Both the position numbers and the translations under genes were made by a program. Below are positions 35,670 through 43,845 of a stretch of DNA of 64,000 bases, piece after piece. The notes beneath the pieces are model-generated. The model saw only the letters and a program-made list of their open reading frames with translations. It did not search any database and had not been told where the DNA came from. This stretch comes from Dehalococcoidia bacterium. GTDB taxonomy: Bacteria > Chloroflexota > Dehalococcoidia > Lucifugimonadales > Lucifugimonadaceae. The stretch's first letter is position 1; each line of letters begins with the position of its first letter. Where the stretch lies: positions 1 to 64,000 of the forward strand of contig DUCO01000046.1 of NCBI GenBank assembly GCA_012959765.1, in the 5' to 3' direction.

Positions 35670-37172
35670 ATGCCAGAACACATACTCGCAATTGATCAGG
35701 GAACGACCTCAACACGGGCGATTGTTTTCGACTCCATGGCTACGCCTGTGGGGTCCGCTCAGGTCGAGCTCACGCAACACTTTCCTCAATCGGGCTGGGT
35801 CGAGCATGACCCGATCGAAATCGCTGAGGCGGCAATAAGTGTCGCCAAGCAGGCCATTGGACGCGCCCATCTTGCGCCCGAAGATATTGCGGCAATAGGA
35901 ATCACGAATCAGCGCGAAACCACGATCATTTGGGAACGTGAAACCGGTAGGCCCGTAGCGAACGCAATCGTTTGGCAGGACCGCCGGACCGCCGAGATCT
36001 GTAAAGATATCGCTAAGAGCGGCCATGCCGAGAACATTCGCCAGATCACTGGTCTGGTAGTTGATCCATATTTCAGTGCGACAAAAATAATGTGGTTGCT
36101 GGCCACAATCCCCAACGGCCAGGCTCGCGCCGAAGCCGGCGAGCTTTGCTTCGGTACCGTCGACTCGTGGCTGCTCTGGCGCCTAACGAACGGCGAGGTG
36201 CACGCAACCGACGCCACGAATGCCTCGCGCACGATGCTGCTGAATCTGCATGATCTCGAATGGGACTCCGAGATGCTCGATCTCTTCGACATCCCGAAAG
36301 CCATGCTTCCCGAAGTTCGCGGCTCGGCCGACGACTTTGGAGTTACGCACAAACCGGTGTTTGGAGCCGAGATTCCCATCACTGCGATGGCTGGAGATCA
36401 GCATGCGGCGTTGTATGGGCAGGCTTGCTTCAAAAGCGGCCAGATCAAGTGCACTTACGGAACCGGAGCCTTCGTTCTTGCCAACAAGGGCGCAACTGCA
36501 CCGATTCAGAAATCGGGTGCGGGTGACGCAGGGCTACTGGCAACTCTCGGGTTCCGGATTGGATCTCGCAAAACCTACGCCATCGAGGGCTCGGTATTCG
36601 TCACCGGAGCAACCGTGCAGTGGTTACGAGACGGCCTCTGCATAATTTCCAACGCCCCTGAAACCGTGGACATGGCAATGAACGTGGGTTCGAATGAGGG
36701 CGTCTATTTTGTGCCTGCGTTTGTCGGCCTTGGCGCGCCTCACTGGCAACCCGACGCCACCGGATCGATTACTGGGCTCACACGAGGGAGCGATCGCAAC
36801 CATATCGTTCGAGCCGCTCTAGAATCGACTGCTTACCAGGTGAAAGATGTGGTCAACGCTATGGAGGCTGGTAGACCTCGATCAAGTCAGCCACTTCGGG
36901 CAGACGGCGGCCAAAGCAATAACCCGTTTGTGATGCAGTTTCAGGCCGATATTCTGGATCGACCCGTCGAGGTGGCAAGCATCACCGAAACCACTGCTCT
37001 GGGCGCTGCGTTTTTAGCTGGCAGAGGTCTCGGGCTGTGGCGCTCCGACTCCGAAGTTGAGTCGTTGTGGAGTGCATCGTCTGTTTACGAGCCATCGATG
37101 AGCGAGTCGGAACGCAATACCCTGTATTCAGGCTGGCTCGAAGCACTACGCCGCACATCGCCACGTATTTAG
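35670..37172 (+). CDS. glpK: glycerol kinase
   Basis: A 500-residue FGGY-family kinase phosphorylating glycerol to sn-glycerol 3-phosphate. The N-terminal ILAIDQGTTSTRAIVFD phosphate motif, the substrate segment SGWVEHDP, and QRETTIIWE are typical of GlpK. The C-terminal ATP motif GAAFLAGRGLG is present. Length is standard. No glpF or glpD is adjacent. A second glycerol-phosphate gene, a GDPD, lies at 59958-60686. A damaged NmrA-like gene begins 9 bp after the stop. Confidence 0.96.
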   Translation: MPEHILAIDQGTTSTRAIVFDSMATPVGSAQVELTQHFPQSGWVEHDPIEIAEAAISVAKQAIGRAHLAPEDIAAIGITNQRETTIIWERETGRPVANAIVWQDRRTAEICKDIAKSGHAENIRQITGLVVDPYFSATKIMWLLATIPNGQARAEAGELCFGTVDSWLLWRLTNGEVHATDATNASRTMLLNLHDLEWDSEMLDLFDIPKAMLPEVRGSADDFGVTHKPVFGAEIPITAMAGDQHAALYGQACFKSGQIKCTYGTGAFVLANKGATAPIQKSGAGDAGLLATLGFRIGSRKTYAIEGSVFVTGATVQWLRDGLCIISNAPETVDMAMNVGSNEGVYFVPAFVGLGAPHWQPDATGSITGLTRGSDRNHIVRAALESTAYQVKDVVNAMEAGRPRSSQPLRADGGQSNNPFVMQFQADILDRPVEVASITETTALGAAFLAGRGLGLWRSDSEVESLWSASSVYEPSMSESERNTLYSGWLEALRRTSPRI

Positions 37173-37181
37173 GAAGAAACG

Positions 37182-37959
37182 TTGACGGTTCTGGTAACAG
37201 GCGTGACAGGAAAAACCGGCAAGCGCGTGGTCGAGTCGCTGGTGACTCGCGGCGTCGGCGTGCGGGCACTTGTACGAGATATCGAACGGGGCAAGATGGC
37301 GACGCTCGGGATGGCGGTCGAGCTGGCGCTTGGCGATTTTGACGACCAGGATTCGATAGCAAGTGCAGCAACCGGATGCGACGGCCTGTATCTGGTGGTT
37401 TCCGATAGCAAGGAACAAGTACGACGGGAAACCGACACAGCCAGAACCGCAATCAAAGCAGCCGTTGAGCACATCGTGAAGCTATCGTCGAGCGATGCCG
37501 AACTGAGGCGATCGTACTGGGCAGTGGCGCATCACGACATCGAACTTGCTGTCACCAACATGTACGTTGGCTACTCGTTCATTCGCCCCAACTACTTCAT
37601 GGAGGGCTTCTTGGTACTATTCAAAGTGAACCGCGCGGGCGACGTGACGCTTGAAGTGCCCACCGGAGACGGCGTAATAAGCGCCATCGATACCTACGAC
37701 ATTGGCGAAACTGCAGCCGCGCTGCTGGCTGCCAGAATCCCGCTCCGACACCTACCGAGCCGAGCTCGAAATTCAGGATTCAGCGAGTGCTGGCGATATT
37801 TCAGACATCTACGAGGAAGTTCGATCAGGCACAGCCGAGATGATTTCAAACGACGTTGAGCGCATCACCGGCAACAAACCCCGCTCGATCGAACAGTTCG
37901 CTGAAGCCAACAAAGACGCCATCATTCAGGCAATTGCTTCCGCCATCAGCCGCCCGTGA
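37182..37959 (+). pseudogene. NmrA-like NAD(P)-binding protein, frameshifted
   Basis: Starts at TTG with AGGAAG five bases upstream, directly after glpK. Frame 1 (37182 to about 37740) encodes a Rossmann NmrA/QOR2-type protein (VLVTGVTGKTG) up to DIGETAAALLAAR. From about 37740 the match continues in the +1 frame (SDTYRAELEIQDSAS ... ERITGNKPRSIEQF) to 37959. The join lacks about 20-30 residues normally found between these parts, which suggests a deletion causing the frameshift rather than a single-base error. The active region for NAD(P) binding is intact, but the C-terminal half would be mistranslated. Confidence 0.7.
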
Positions 37960-38032
37960 CGCCACCTGAGCCTGTCTGTCGGTGCTAACCTGCCGCCAAA
38001 CGGCAAAAAGGTAAGCAGCGGAGGTACGATTT

Positions 38033-39073
38033 ATGTACGTCGGAACACAGGTGGGCGCACGGAACGATTCAGACTTTGAACAGTGGGCGCAACTTGGAGT
38101 TGTGAACGTCTGTTCCGACCCTCCGGGTGACGCACACTCCTGGACGAAGGACGATCTGGCCCGCCATAAGGACAAGTTGAATTCCTACGGCATCACGCTC
38201 GACATGGTGCAGATTCCGCTGTCGTCGACGGTGCTCGACAAATCGCAGTCACCGAACGTCATGCTCGGCAAAAGCCCCGAGCGTGACCGTGAAATCGAAT
38301 CTATACAGAACATTATCCGCATGTGTGGCGAAGTCGGCATTCCAGCGGTCAAGTACAACATGAACATCATCGGCATCCCGCGCTCCGAGCGTGAAGCAGG
38401 TCGAGGTGGTGCCTCGGCATCCACGTTCCGCTGGGCGAAGATGAACCAGAACGACCCCGCAACCATCGCTGGTGAAGTGAGTGTCGACGAATTCTGGGAA
38501 CGGATCGATTACTTCCTCGAACGGGCAGTACCCGTCGCCGACTCGGCGAAAGTCCGAATGGCGTGCCACCCGCACGATCCCTTCACCCCGGACGGCTACA
38601 TGGGTGTCACTCGGGTGCTTGGTACGATCGAAGGCATGAAGAAGTTCGTGATGATGCACGAGAGTGACTATCATGGCCTGAACTTCTGCCAGGGCACCGT
38701 GACCGAGATGCTCGATGATCCGGGCGCTGAGATCGCCGACGTTATTCGCTGGTTCGGTTCACGCAACAAGATTTTCAACGTGCACTTCCGCAACATTCGA
38801 GGTCACAAACTCGACTTCATGGAGTCGTTCCCGGACGAGGGTTCGATCGATTTCTCCGAGATCGTCAAGGTCTACCAGGAGGTCGGTTACAAGTACATGC
38901 TGATGCCGGATCACGTTCCGTGGATCAGTGGTGACGACCCGCAGGGTACGGCCTTTGCGTTCTGCTACGGATACATCTCAGCATTGCTACAGGGCATTGG
39001 CGAGCCTCGCAAGCAGGCGTGGGTAACCAAGGGACCCGGCGAGCACTCAACAGCGACGGTCCAAACAAAATAG
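38033..39073 (+). CDS. UxuA-like mannonate dehydratase family protein, copy 1
   Basis: A 346-residue TIM-barrel protein of the mannonate dehydratase/xylose isomerase-like group. The FNVHFRNIRGHK segment and the C-terminal YMLMPDHVPWISG block correspond to the metal-binding HFRN and DH motifs of UxuA, which dehydrates D-mannonate to 2-keto-3-deoxygluconate. Overall it is shorter than E. coli UxuA (about 394 residues), so it may act on another aldonate. It starts at ATG after GGAGG (38022-38026). A close paralogue lies 270 bp downstream. The C-terminal tail GEHSTATVQTK is unique to this copy. Confidence 0.85.
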   Translation: MYVGTQVGARNDSDFEQWAQLGVVNVCSDPPGDAHSWTKDDLARHKDKLNSYGITLDMVQIPLSSTVLDKSQSPNVMLGKSPERDREIESIQNIIRMCGEVGIPAVKYNMNIIGIPRSEREAGRGGASASTFRWAKMNQNDPATIAGEVSVDEFWERIDYFLERAVPVADSAKVRMACHPHDPFTPDGYMGVTRVLGTIEGMKKFVMMHESDYHGLNFCQGTVTEMLDDPGAEIADVIRWFGSRNKIFNVHFRNIRGHKLDFMESFPDEGSIDFSEIVKVYQEVGYKYMLMPDHVPWISGDDPQGTAFAFCYGYISALLQGIGEPRKQAWVTKGPGEHSTATVQTK

Positions 39074-39109
39074 TGGCGAAGGGGTGACACTTTTTCTCAG
39101 CTATGGGCG

Positions 39110-39220
39110 GTGTTGTCTTAGTTGTTCGTAACCCCCTCTTCCAGTGGGAGCCGCGTCGCAGACTGGGCCCAAGTGCGAAAGCGCGCCCGGTCCAAAAAGG
39201 GGGTGAGGGTAAAGCTTAGG
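39110..39220. repeat. palindromic insert between the two UxuA-like genes
   Basis: GTAACCCCCTC near 39128 pairs with GGGGGTGAGGGTA near 39200-39212, enclosing smaller GC stems (CTTCCAGTGGGAG). It resembles the CCCTCCCAG-type hairpin at 47468-47496. There is no coding potential. The rest of the 39074-39343 gap holds only the upstream region of copy 2. Confidence 0.45.
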
Positions 39221-39343
39221 CTGGCGAATTACTTTTCGATTCGGCCAGAGTATTAGCTGAAGACAACTCTGAACGTTACAAAATCCTGAAAATGAATTCA
39301 GGATGATAGTCATAAGTTTTATTCTCGAACGGAGAAGTAACGG

Positions 39344-40351
39344 ATGCACGTTGGAACACAGGTAGGCGCCAGAAACGACGCTGACTTTGAACAGTGGGCG
39401 CAGCTTGGTGTGGTGAACATCTGCGCTGACCTGCCAGGGAATCCGCATGACTGGACGAAAGACGCACTATCTCGACATCGTGACAAGATTAATTCGTACG
39501 GCGTCGAACTCGACATGGTGCAGCTGCCGCTAGCATCGTCTACGGTCGAAAATTCAGCATCACCAAACATCATGCTCGGCAAAAGCCCTGAACGAGATCG
39601 AGAAATCGAGTCGATTCAGAACCTGATTAGAATCTGTGCTGAAGTTGGCATTCCAGCGGTCAAGTACAACATGTGCATCGTTGGCGATCCTCGAACCGAG
39701 CGAGAAATGGGTCGTGGCGGCTCTTCGGTGTCCGCGTTCAGGTGGTCGAAGGCCGATCAAGATGCACCTCTCGGTCTCGCTGGCGAAGTTCCTGCCGATC
39801 TATTCTGGGAGCGTATCGACTACTTTCTAGAGCGGGCGATCCCGGCAGCCGAGTCGGAAAAAGTGCGAATGGCACTCCACCCCCACGATCCCTACATCCC
39901 AGATGGCTGGATGGGCGTCGACACCGTTCTTGGCACAGTCGAGGGAATGAAGAAGTTCGTTCAGATGCATGAGAGCCCCTATCACGGTCTGAACTTCTGC
40001 CAGGGCACGGTCACCGAGATGCTCGATGACCCGAACGCTGAACTGCCCGACGTGATCCGCTGGTTCGGAAGTCGAGACAAGATTTTCAACGTTCACTTCC
40101 GCAATATTCGCGGTCACAAGCTCGACTTCAAAGAGACGTTTCCGGATGAAGGCAGTATCGACTTCTCCGAGATCGTCAAGGTGTACCAGGAGGTCGGATA
40201 CAAGTACATGCTGATGCCCGATCACGTTCCCTGGATCAGTGGTGACGACCCTTTGGGAACCGCGTTTGCGTACTGCTACGGCTACATTTCCGCGCTGTTG
40301 CAGGGCATAGGCGAACCACGCAAACAGCCCTGGGTCACGAAGGGTCCGTAG
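39344..40351 (+). CDS. UxuA-like mannonate dehydratase family protein, copy 2
   Basis: 335 residues, strongly similar to copy 1 from the first residue (MHVGTQVGARNDADFEQW) to KGP at the end. The SFDI-VKVYQEVGYKYML stretch and metal motifs are identical in both. Differences cluster in the middle (IVGDPRTERE; SAFRWSKADQDAP), which may alter substrate choice. It is the product of a tandem duplication that is old enough to have diverged. A phosphotransferase gene follows 20 bp later in the same direction. With the ManD-like gene at 42322-43620 this makes a small sugar-acid region. Confidence 0.85.
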   Translation: MHVGTQVGARNDADFEQWAQLGVVNICADLPGNPHDWTKDALSRHRDKINSYGVELDMVQLPLASSTVENSASPNIMLGKSPERDREIESIQNLIRICAEVGIPAVKYNMCIVGDPRTEREMGRGGSSVSAFRWSKADQDAPLGLAGEVPADLFWERIDYFLERAIPAAESEKVRMALHPHDPYIPDGWMGVDTVLGTVEGMKKFVQMHESPYHGLNFCQGTVTEMLDDPNAELPDVIRWFGSRDKIFNVHFRNIRGHKLDFKETFPDEGSIDFSEIVKVYQEVGYKYMLMPDHVPWISGDDPLGTAFAYCYGYISALLQGIGEPRKQPWVTKGP

Positions 40352-40371
40352 AGGCAGATGGTCGGGTCAGT

Positions 40372-41247
40372 ATGAGCACATCGCCTGAAGTATTCGTTGA
40401 AAAACTGTTAGCAGCGGATTTCGAAATCGAAACATGGAGTGTGCTCGGTGTCGGCCAGAACAGCATCGCAATTCTCGCCAACGATGAGTGGGTTTTCCGT
40501 GTTCCACTGCATTCCGGAGCTGCCGATTCATTTGCAGCGGAAGTCGTTGTACTCCGAGCCGTTCAAGGTCGGCTACCGGTACTGACCCCCGACCCGGAGA
40601 TAGTTGTACAGATTCCCGGCGTTGAATGGCCCGTGATGGCGTACCGGACTATCGCTGGACAGCCGTTGGAGCGCGAGCAAATCGACTCGCTCGACACCGT
40701 TGCGGTAAATCGACTTGGCAGGGATCTGGGTCGATTCATGAACACGCTTCATGGCACGCCGGTTTCGCAGTTCAACCGTTCAGTAGTTCCTGACTACGAC
40801 AATCAACAGCAGTGGGATCGCCTAATCGCCGACGCCCGAAACTATCTGAAACCTCGGGTTGTTTCATCGATTTGGAACCGGTTGAATCGAAAACTCGGCA
40901 AATCCATAGCCAAAATCAACCGATTTGAGTTCAAATCCGTCCTGCGTCACGGCGATTTAGGTTTTGGGAATTTCCTGTTCGATCGGCAGTCGCACTTGAC
41001 TGGAGTGATCGATTTCGGCAGCGCAGGGTTTGGAGATCCCGCTGTCGATGTCGCAGGGCTTATTGCAACAACTGTACCGGGTGAGTTGCTCATCGAAAAG
41101 GTGCGCCCTACATATCCGGATATTGACGATCTGCTCGATCGGGCCCTCATCTATCGTGAGACCTTCGCACTGCAACACGCGCTTTTAGGGGCGAAGGGCG
41201 ACGATGAGATCGCTATCAAAGAGGGACTGGACCGTTATCTTGCTTGA
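40372..41247 (+). CDS. aminoglycoside-phosphotransferase-fold kinase
   Basis: A 291-residue APH/choline-kinase-like protein. The catalytic loop RHGDLGFGNFLFD (Asp within HGD, Asn seven residues later) and the metal-binding VIDFGSAGFGDP are both present. The N-terminal lobe has the usual nucleotide-binding beta strands with GVGQNSIAILA. The family includes drug-modifying kinases and many metabolic small-molecule kinases (homoserine, methylthioribose, sugar). The setting beside sugar-acid genes suggests a metabolic kinase. The substrate cannot be told. Confidence 0.85.
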   Translation: MSTSPEVFVEKLLAADFEIETWSVLGVGQNSIAILANDEWVFRVPLHSGAADSFAAEVVVLRAVQGRLPVLTPDPEIVVQIPGVEWPVMAYRTIAGQPLEREQIDSLDTVAVNRLGRDLGRFMNTLHGTPVSQFNRSVVPDYDNQQQWDRLIADARNYLKPRVVSSIWNRLNRKLGKSIAKINRFEFKSVLRHGDLGFGNFLFDRQSHLTGVIDFGSAGFGDPAVDVAGLIATTVPGELLIEKVRPTYPDIDDLLDRALIYRETFALQHALLGAKGDDEIAIKEGLDRYLA

Positions 41248-41295
41248 TCGAAAGTGTAGGCTGGTTCAACTAAGTTTGACTCAGGAGAATAATCG

Positions 41296-41796
41296 TTGAG
41301 CGAGAACACCGAGATAGACCCGATCGCATACCGTTCGCATGTGCGCATTGAGCGCGTAAAAGGCCCGATTCGACGAGCATTTATACCGGCGCACGATGGC
41401 CCCGTGATGCTCGGAGTTCACTCGGAAGTCGCTGAGCACTACGGAGTCGATAACAACGTAGTCGACCCGTACACAACCACTCTCGACTACGTGATCGCTG
41501 CTGCAGCCGGGTGAATGACCGGAACATTTGGCGGTGCCCTTGAGGCCCGCGGGATTCCGGCTGGCGATGGCTTTCTGTACTCAGAATCAGAAGGTCAGCT
41601 GGAAAAAGAGAACAACGTTCTCGTCATAAAGCGAATTCACGTTACGTATCACCTGAACGTCGAAAAGGCACTCTACGCCGTTAAAGAAGCGGCCATTCAG
41701 CGGGCGTTTGATCTGCACCCCGACTCATGCCCGGTGTACAGAAGCATCTACACCAGCATCGACATAACAAAAGAGCTTGATATGGCGGAGATATAG
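41296..41796 (+). CDS. OsmC-family protein with in-frame TGA at the peroxidatic Cys (probable selenoprotein)
   Basis: The start is TTG 41296 with AGGAG 8 nt upstream. Codons 1-72 match the N-terminal half of OsmC-like proteins (VMLGVHSEVAEHYGV, TTLDYVIAAAAG). Codon 73 is TGA (41512-41514). The frame then continues without shift as MTGTFGGALEARGI and so on, to the second conserved cysteine C145 in SCPVYRS and a normal stop at 41796. In the family the sequence after AAAG is the peroxidatic Cys, so TGA replaces exactly that codon. OsmC/Ohr proteins reduce hydroperoxides using this Cys and the resolving Cys. Sec-containing OsmC-like proteins have been reported in marine metagenomes, as I recall. 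The alternative is a chance TGC-to-TGA nonsense mutation. Confidence 0.75.
41531..41550 (+). promoter_or_regulatory. candidate SECIS-like stem after the TGA
   Basis: Sixteen bases after the TGA, GCGG-T-GCC pairs with GGC-CCGC around the loop CTTGA. This gives 7 bp with one bulged U on the 5' side. Distance and the bulged U recall bacterial SECIS elements such as the one in fdhF. The loop G is at position four rather than in the first two positions, so the match is partial. The stem is also inside conserved coding sequence and may be incidental. Confidence 0.4.
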
Positions 41797-41803
41797 GTCT
41801 CGC

Positions 41804-42169
41804 CTAAGCCTCGAGCGTAATTGATTCGGTGATTCCGCTTGAGGGTGTGAGGGTTACGACGACGTCGGTTCCAGATTCCAGGACTGGATTCACCTGTATT
41901 TGGACTAGAATTCGACCATAGCCCCCGTAGCTCAGTTGGATAGAGTACCGGCCTCCGTAGTCGGTGAAACTGGTGATCCCATCTGACTGTCGAGCGCTGA
42001 TGAGTTTGAGCGAACTTTCAATATCGTCGATCAGCAACTGGTCGGCGTTTGCATGAGATTCGGCTCCGCCTGCCCCCGTATCGATTACACGGGTGAATGC
42101 AGCGAACGCCGTCGATGTGACGGCGAAGAATGCGATTAACCACGTGATTGCGGTGCTTATGAACGTAAT
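41804..42169 (-). CDS. small secreted or membrane-anchored protein, start unclear
   Basis: About 120 codons are open from just after 42173 down to 41804. The product starts with a hydrophobic helix (FISTAITWLIAFFAVTSTAFAAF), then RVIDTGAGGAESHANADQ and a beta-rich tail ending in SGITESITLEA. There is no ATG, GTG or TTG at the beginning of the helix. An ATG at 42176 is out of frame by one base, so a start on ATT or a single-base indel is needed; the first TTG (42037) would remove the helix. It may be a pilin-like or signal-anchored protein. No family is recognised. Confidence 0.45.
   Translation of the reverse strand: MTFISTAITWLIAFFAVTSTAFAAFTRVIDTGAGGAESHANADQLLIDDIESSLKLISARQSDGITSFTDYGGRYSIQLSYGGYGRILVQIQVNPVLESGTDVVVTLTPSSGITESITLEA
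41921..41964 (+). other. 5' half of a tRNA-Arg(CCG)-like sequence
   Basis: These 44 bases fold like positions 1-43 of a tRNA. The acceptor strand is GCCCCCG, the D arm GCTC-AGTTGGATA-GAGT, and the anticodon arm CCGGC-CTCCGTA-GTCGG with anticodon CCG. No T arm or matching acceptor 3' strand follows, so it is not a functional tRNA. It lies antisense inside the small secreted-protein frame. It may be a remnant of an integration event or a chance mimic. Confidence 0.4.
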
Positions 42170-42284
42170 GTCTCATTAGGTTGCCGGTCAGCTTGCTCGG
42201 CATCCAAAGTAGAGTGATCTGGGGCTGGGGACACGCTGCGCGTGACATAACGATTCGCACGACCCACACAGCACCCAGCCACTG

Positions 42285-42318
42285 AAGATCCCTCCGCTCC
42301 GCTTCGGTCGGGATGTAG
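42285..42318 (+). repeat. 'GATCCCTCCGCT ... GGTCGGGAT' repeat
   Basis: GAAGATCCCTCCGCTCCG followed by CTTCGGTCGGGATGTAGG is the same class as the inverted pair at 19424-19570. It lies at the 3' end of the ManD-like gene, after a GGGGACACGCTGCGCGTGACA stretch (around 42220-42246) that is also repeat-like. Confidence 0.55.
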
Positions 42319-42321
42319 GAA

Positions 42322-43620
42322 CTACGGCTTGACCATCGAGCCGTCGGCTCGGCGGACTGTGTCCCATGCTCCGCCGAACTCTCGTTCTCGGAACGGGAAC
42401 TTCGCTGCCATCTCTTCATCGATATCGATACCAAGGCCCGGCTTGCCGTTCGACCACATCATGCCGTCTTTCAGGGTCGGCGTACCCGGGAACATCTCAC
42501 GTGTTCGTTCTGACGGAATGTTGGCTTCCTGAATACCGAAGTTATAGGTGTTCAGGTTCAGCATCATGTTGGCAGCGTGACCCACAGGCGAAGTGTCTCC
42601 AGGACCGTGCCACGCAGTTCGAACGTTGTAGAGCTCGCCCATCGCAGCAATCTTGCGAGCCGGCGTAATTCCACCGATCTGCGATATGTGGATGCGTATG
42701 AAGTCCATCAGTCGGTTCTGGATCATCGGGATTACTTCGTGCGGGCTGTTGTGCAGCTCACCCATGGCGATCGGAGTAGCGCACTGCTCGCGGACCATCT
42801 TGAAGTAGGCCTGGTCTTCGGGGCTGAACAGATCTTCGAGGAAGAACAGCTGGTACTTCTCAACCTCTTTGGCGAACCACACACCGAGAATCGGTGGAAT
42901 GCGTTCGTGAACGTCGTGAAGAATCTCGAGACCGTATCCGAAGCGACCTCGGATGTACTCAAATAGGCCCAGTGCCGATCGCATGTACGGCTTGGGTTCG
43001 AACACTCCGCCCGGGTGGGCATAAAGTTTGTCGGGATCATATTCTCGCGACCAATCAGAGTTGGCTACCGGACCTTCGAGCGTGTTCTGGTTACTGCCCG
43101 ATCCTGTGCCGGTTGCAGCACCCTTGTTGCCGTAGGTTGCGTAGCCGGGAGTCGATATCTGAACTCGAATGTGGTGGAATCCCTGTTCGACAAACGCCTG
43201 AACCTTGTCGCCAACCTCTTCGTTTGTTTCGCCTGAAGTGTGAACGTAAACGGGAGCCGCAACTCGAGCTCGACCGCCCAAAAGGTCGTACACGGGCATG
43301 TCGGCCATCTTGCCCTTGATATCCCACAGCGCCTGGTCGATACCCGAAAGAGCGTTGTTCAGCACCGGGCCATTACGCCAGTACGAAGAAACGTACGATG
43401 ACTGCCAGATGTCTTCGATGTCGGCGACGTTTCGGCCGATCAGGAAGGGTCGAAGATAGTCATCGACAGCGGCTGCCACTGCGGTTGGACGCTGTGTGAA
43501 TGTCGCACAGCCTATGCCATAAAGGCCGGGTTCGGAAGTTTCGATCTTGACGATTACGAGTCGGATGTTGTCCGGCTCAGTCATGATCGTCTTGATATCT
43601 CGAATCGTTACATTGCTCAT
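42322..43620 (-). CDS. ManD-type enolase-superfamily sugar-acid dehydratase
   Basis: A 432-residue enolase-superfamily protein of the D-mannonate/D-gluconate dehydratase (ManD) group. Typical segments: SGIDQALWDIKGK, YVHTSGETNEEV with the HHIRVQ strand, ILHDVHERIPP (metal/catalytic Asp-His pair), FFLEDLFSPEDQ (metal Glu), IAMGELHNSPHE, and the TAWHGPGDTSPVGHAAN loop. ManD has Tyr/Arg and His catalytic residues in place of the KxK motif, which fits here. It gives 2-keto-3-deoxygluconate from mannonate or gluconate. With the two UxuA-like genes this gives non-homologous enzymes for similar reactions within 6 kb. Confidence 0.92.
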   Translation of the reverse strand: MSNVTIRDIKTIMTEPDNIRLVIVKIETSEPGLYGIGCATFTQRPTAVAAAVDDYLRPFLIGRNVADIEDIWQSSYVSSYWRNGPVLNNALSGIDQALWDIKGKMADMPVYDLLGGRARVAAPVYVHTSGETNEEVGDKVQAFVEQGFHHIRVQISTPGYATYGNKGAATGTGSGSNQNTLEGPVANSDWSREYDPDKLYAHPGGVFEPKPYMRSALGLFEYIRGRFGYGLEILHDVHERIPPILGVWFAKEVEKYQLFFLEDLFSPEDQAYFKMVREQCATPIAMGELHNSPHEVIPMIQNRLMDFIRIHISQIGGITPARKIAAMGELYNVRTAWHGPGDTSPVGHAANMMLNLNTYNFGIQEANIPSERTREMFPGTPTLKDGMMWSNGKPGLGIDIDEEMAAKFPFREREFGGAWDTVRRADGSMVKP

Positions 43621-43845
43621 ATATAGCTCGGCCTAGCGTTCGTGTGGGTATCGAAAAAGGGCGGGGCGCGCACGCCCAACGGCAAAGAATTGTACTCGCA
43701 GCAGGCGGTGATGGAACGCTATGTCAGATTTCTATCCGGTAGCATCGGAAATTCACACGATTGCAAGTAGCCAGAGCGAATGGGAGAACATTCGAATTGA
43801 GGTGTGGACGATTTTTGAATTGGAATTGCACGGAGAGATTCAGCC

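Noticed and set aside
40372-41247. Aminoglycoside resistance gene
   Set aside because: Only the general phosphotransferase fold is visible; the context is sugar-acid metabolism and no resistance-type subfamily motif is recognised.
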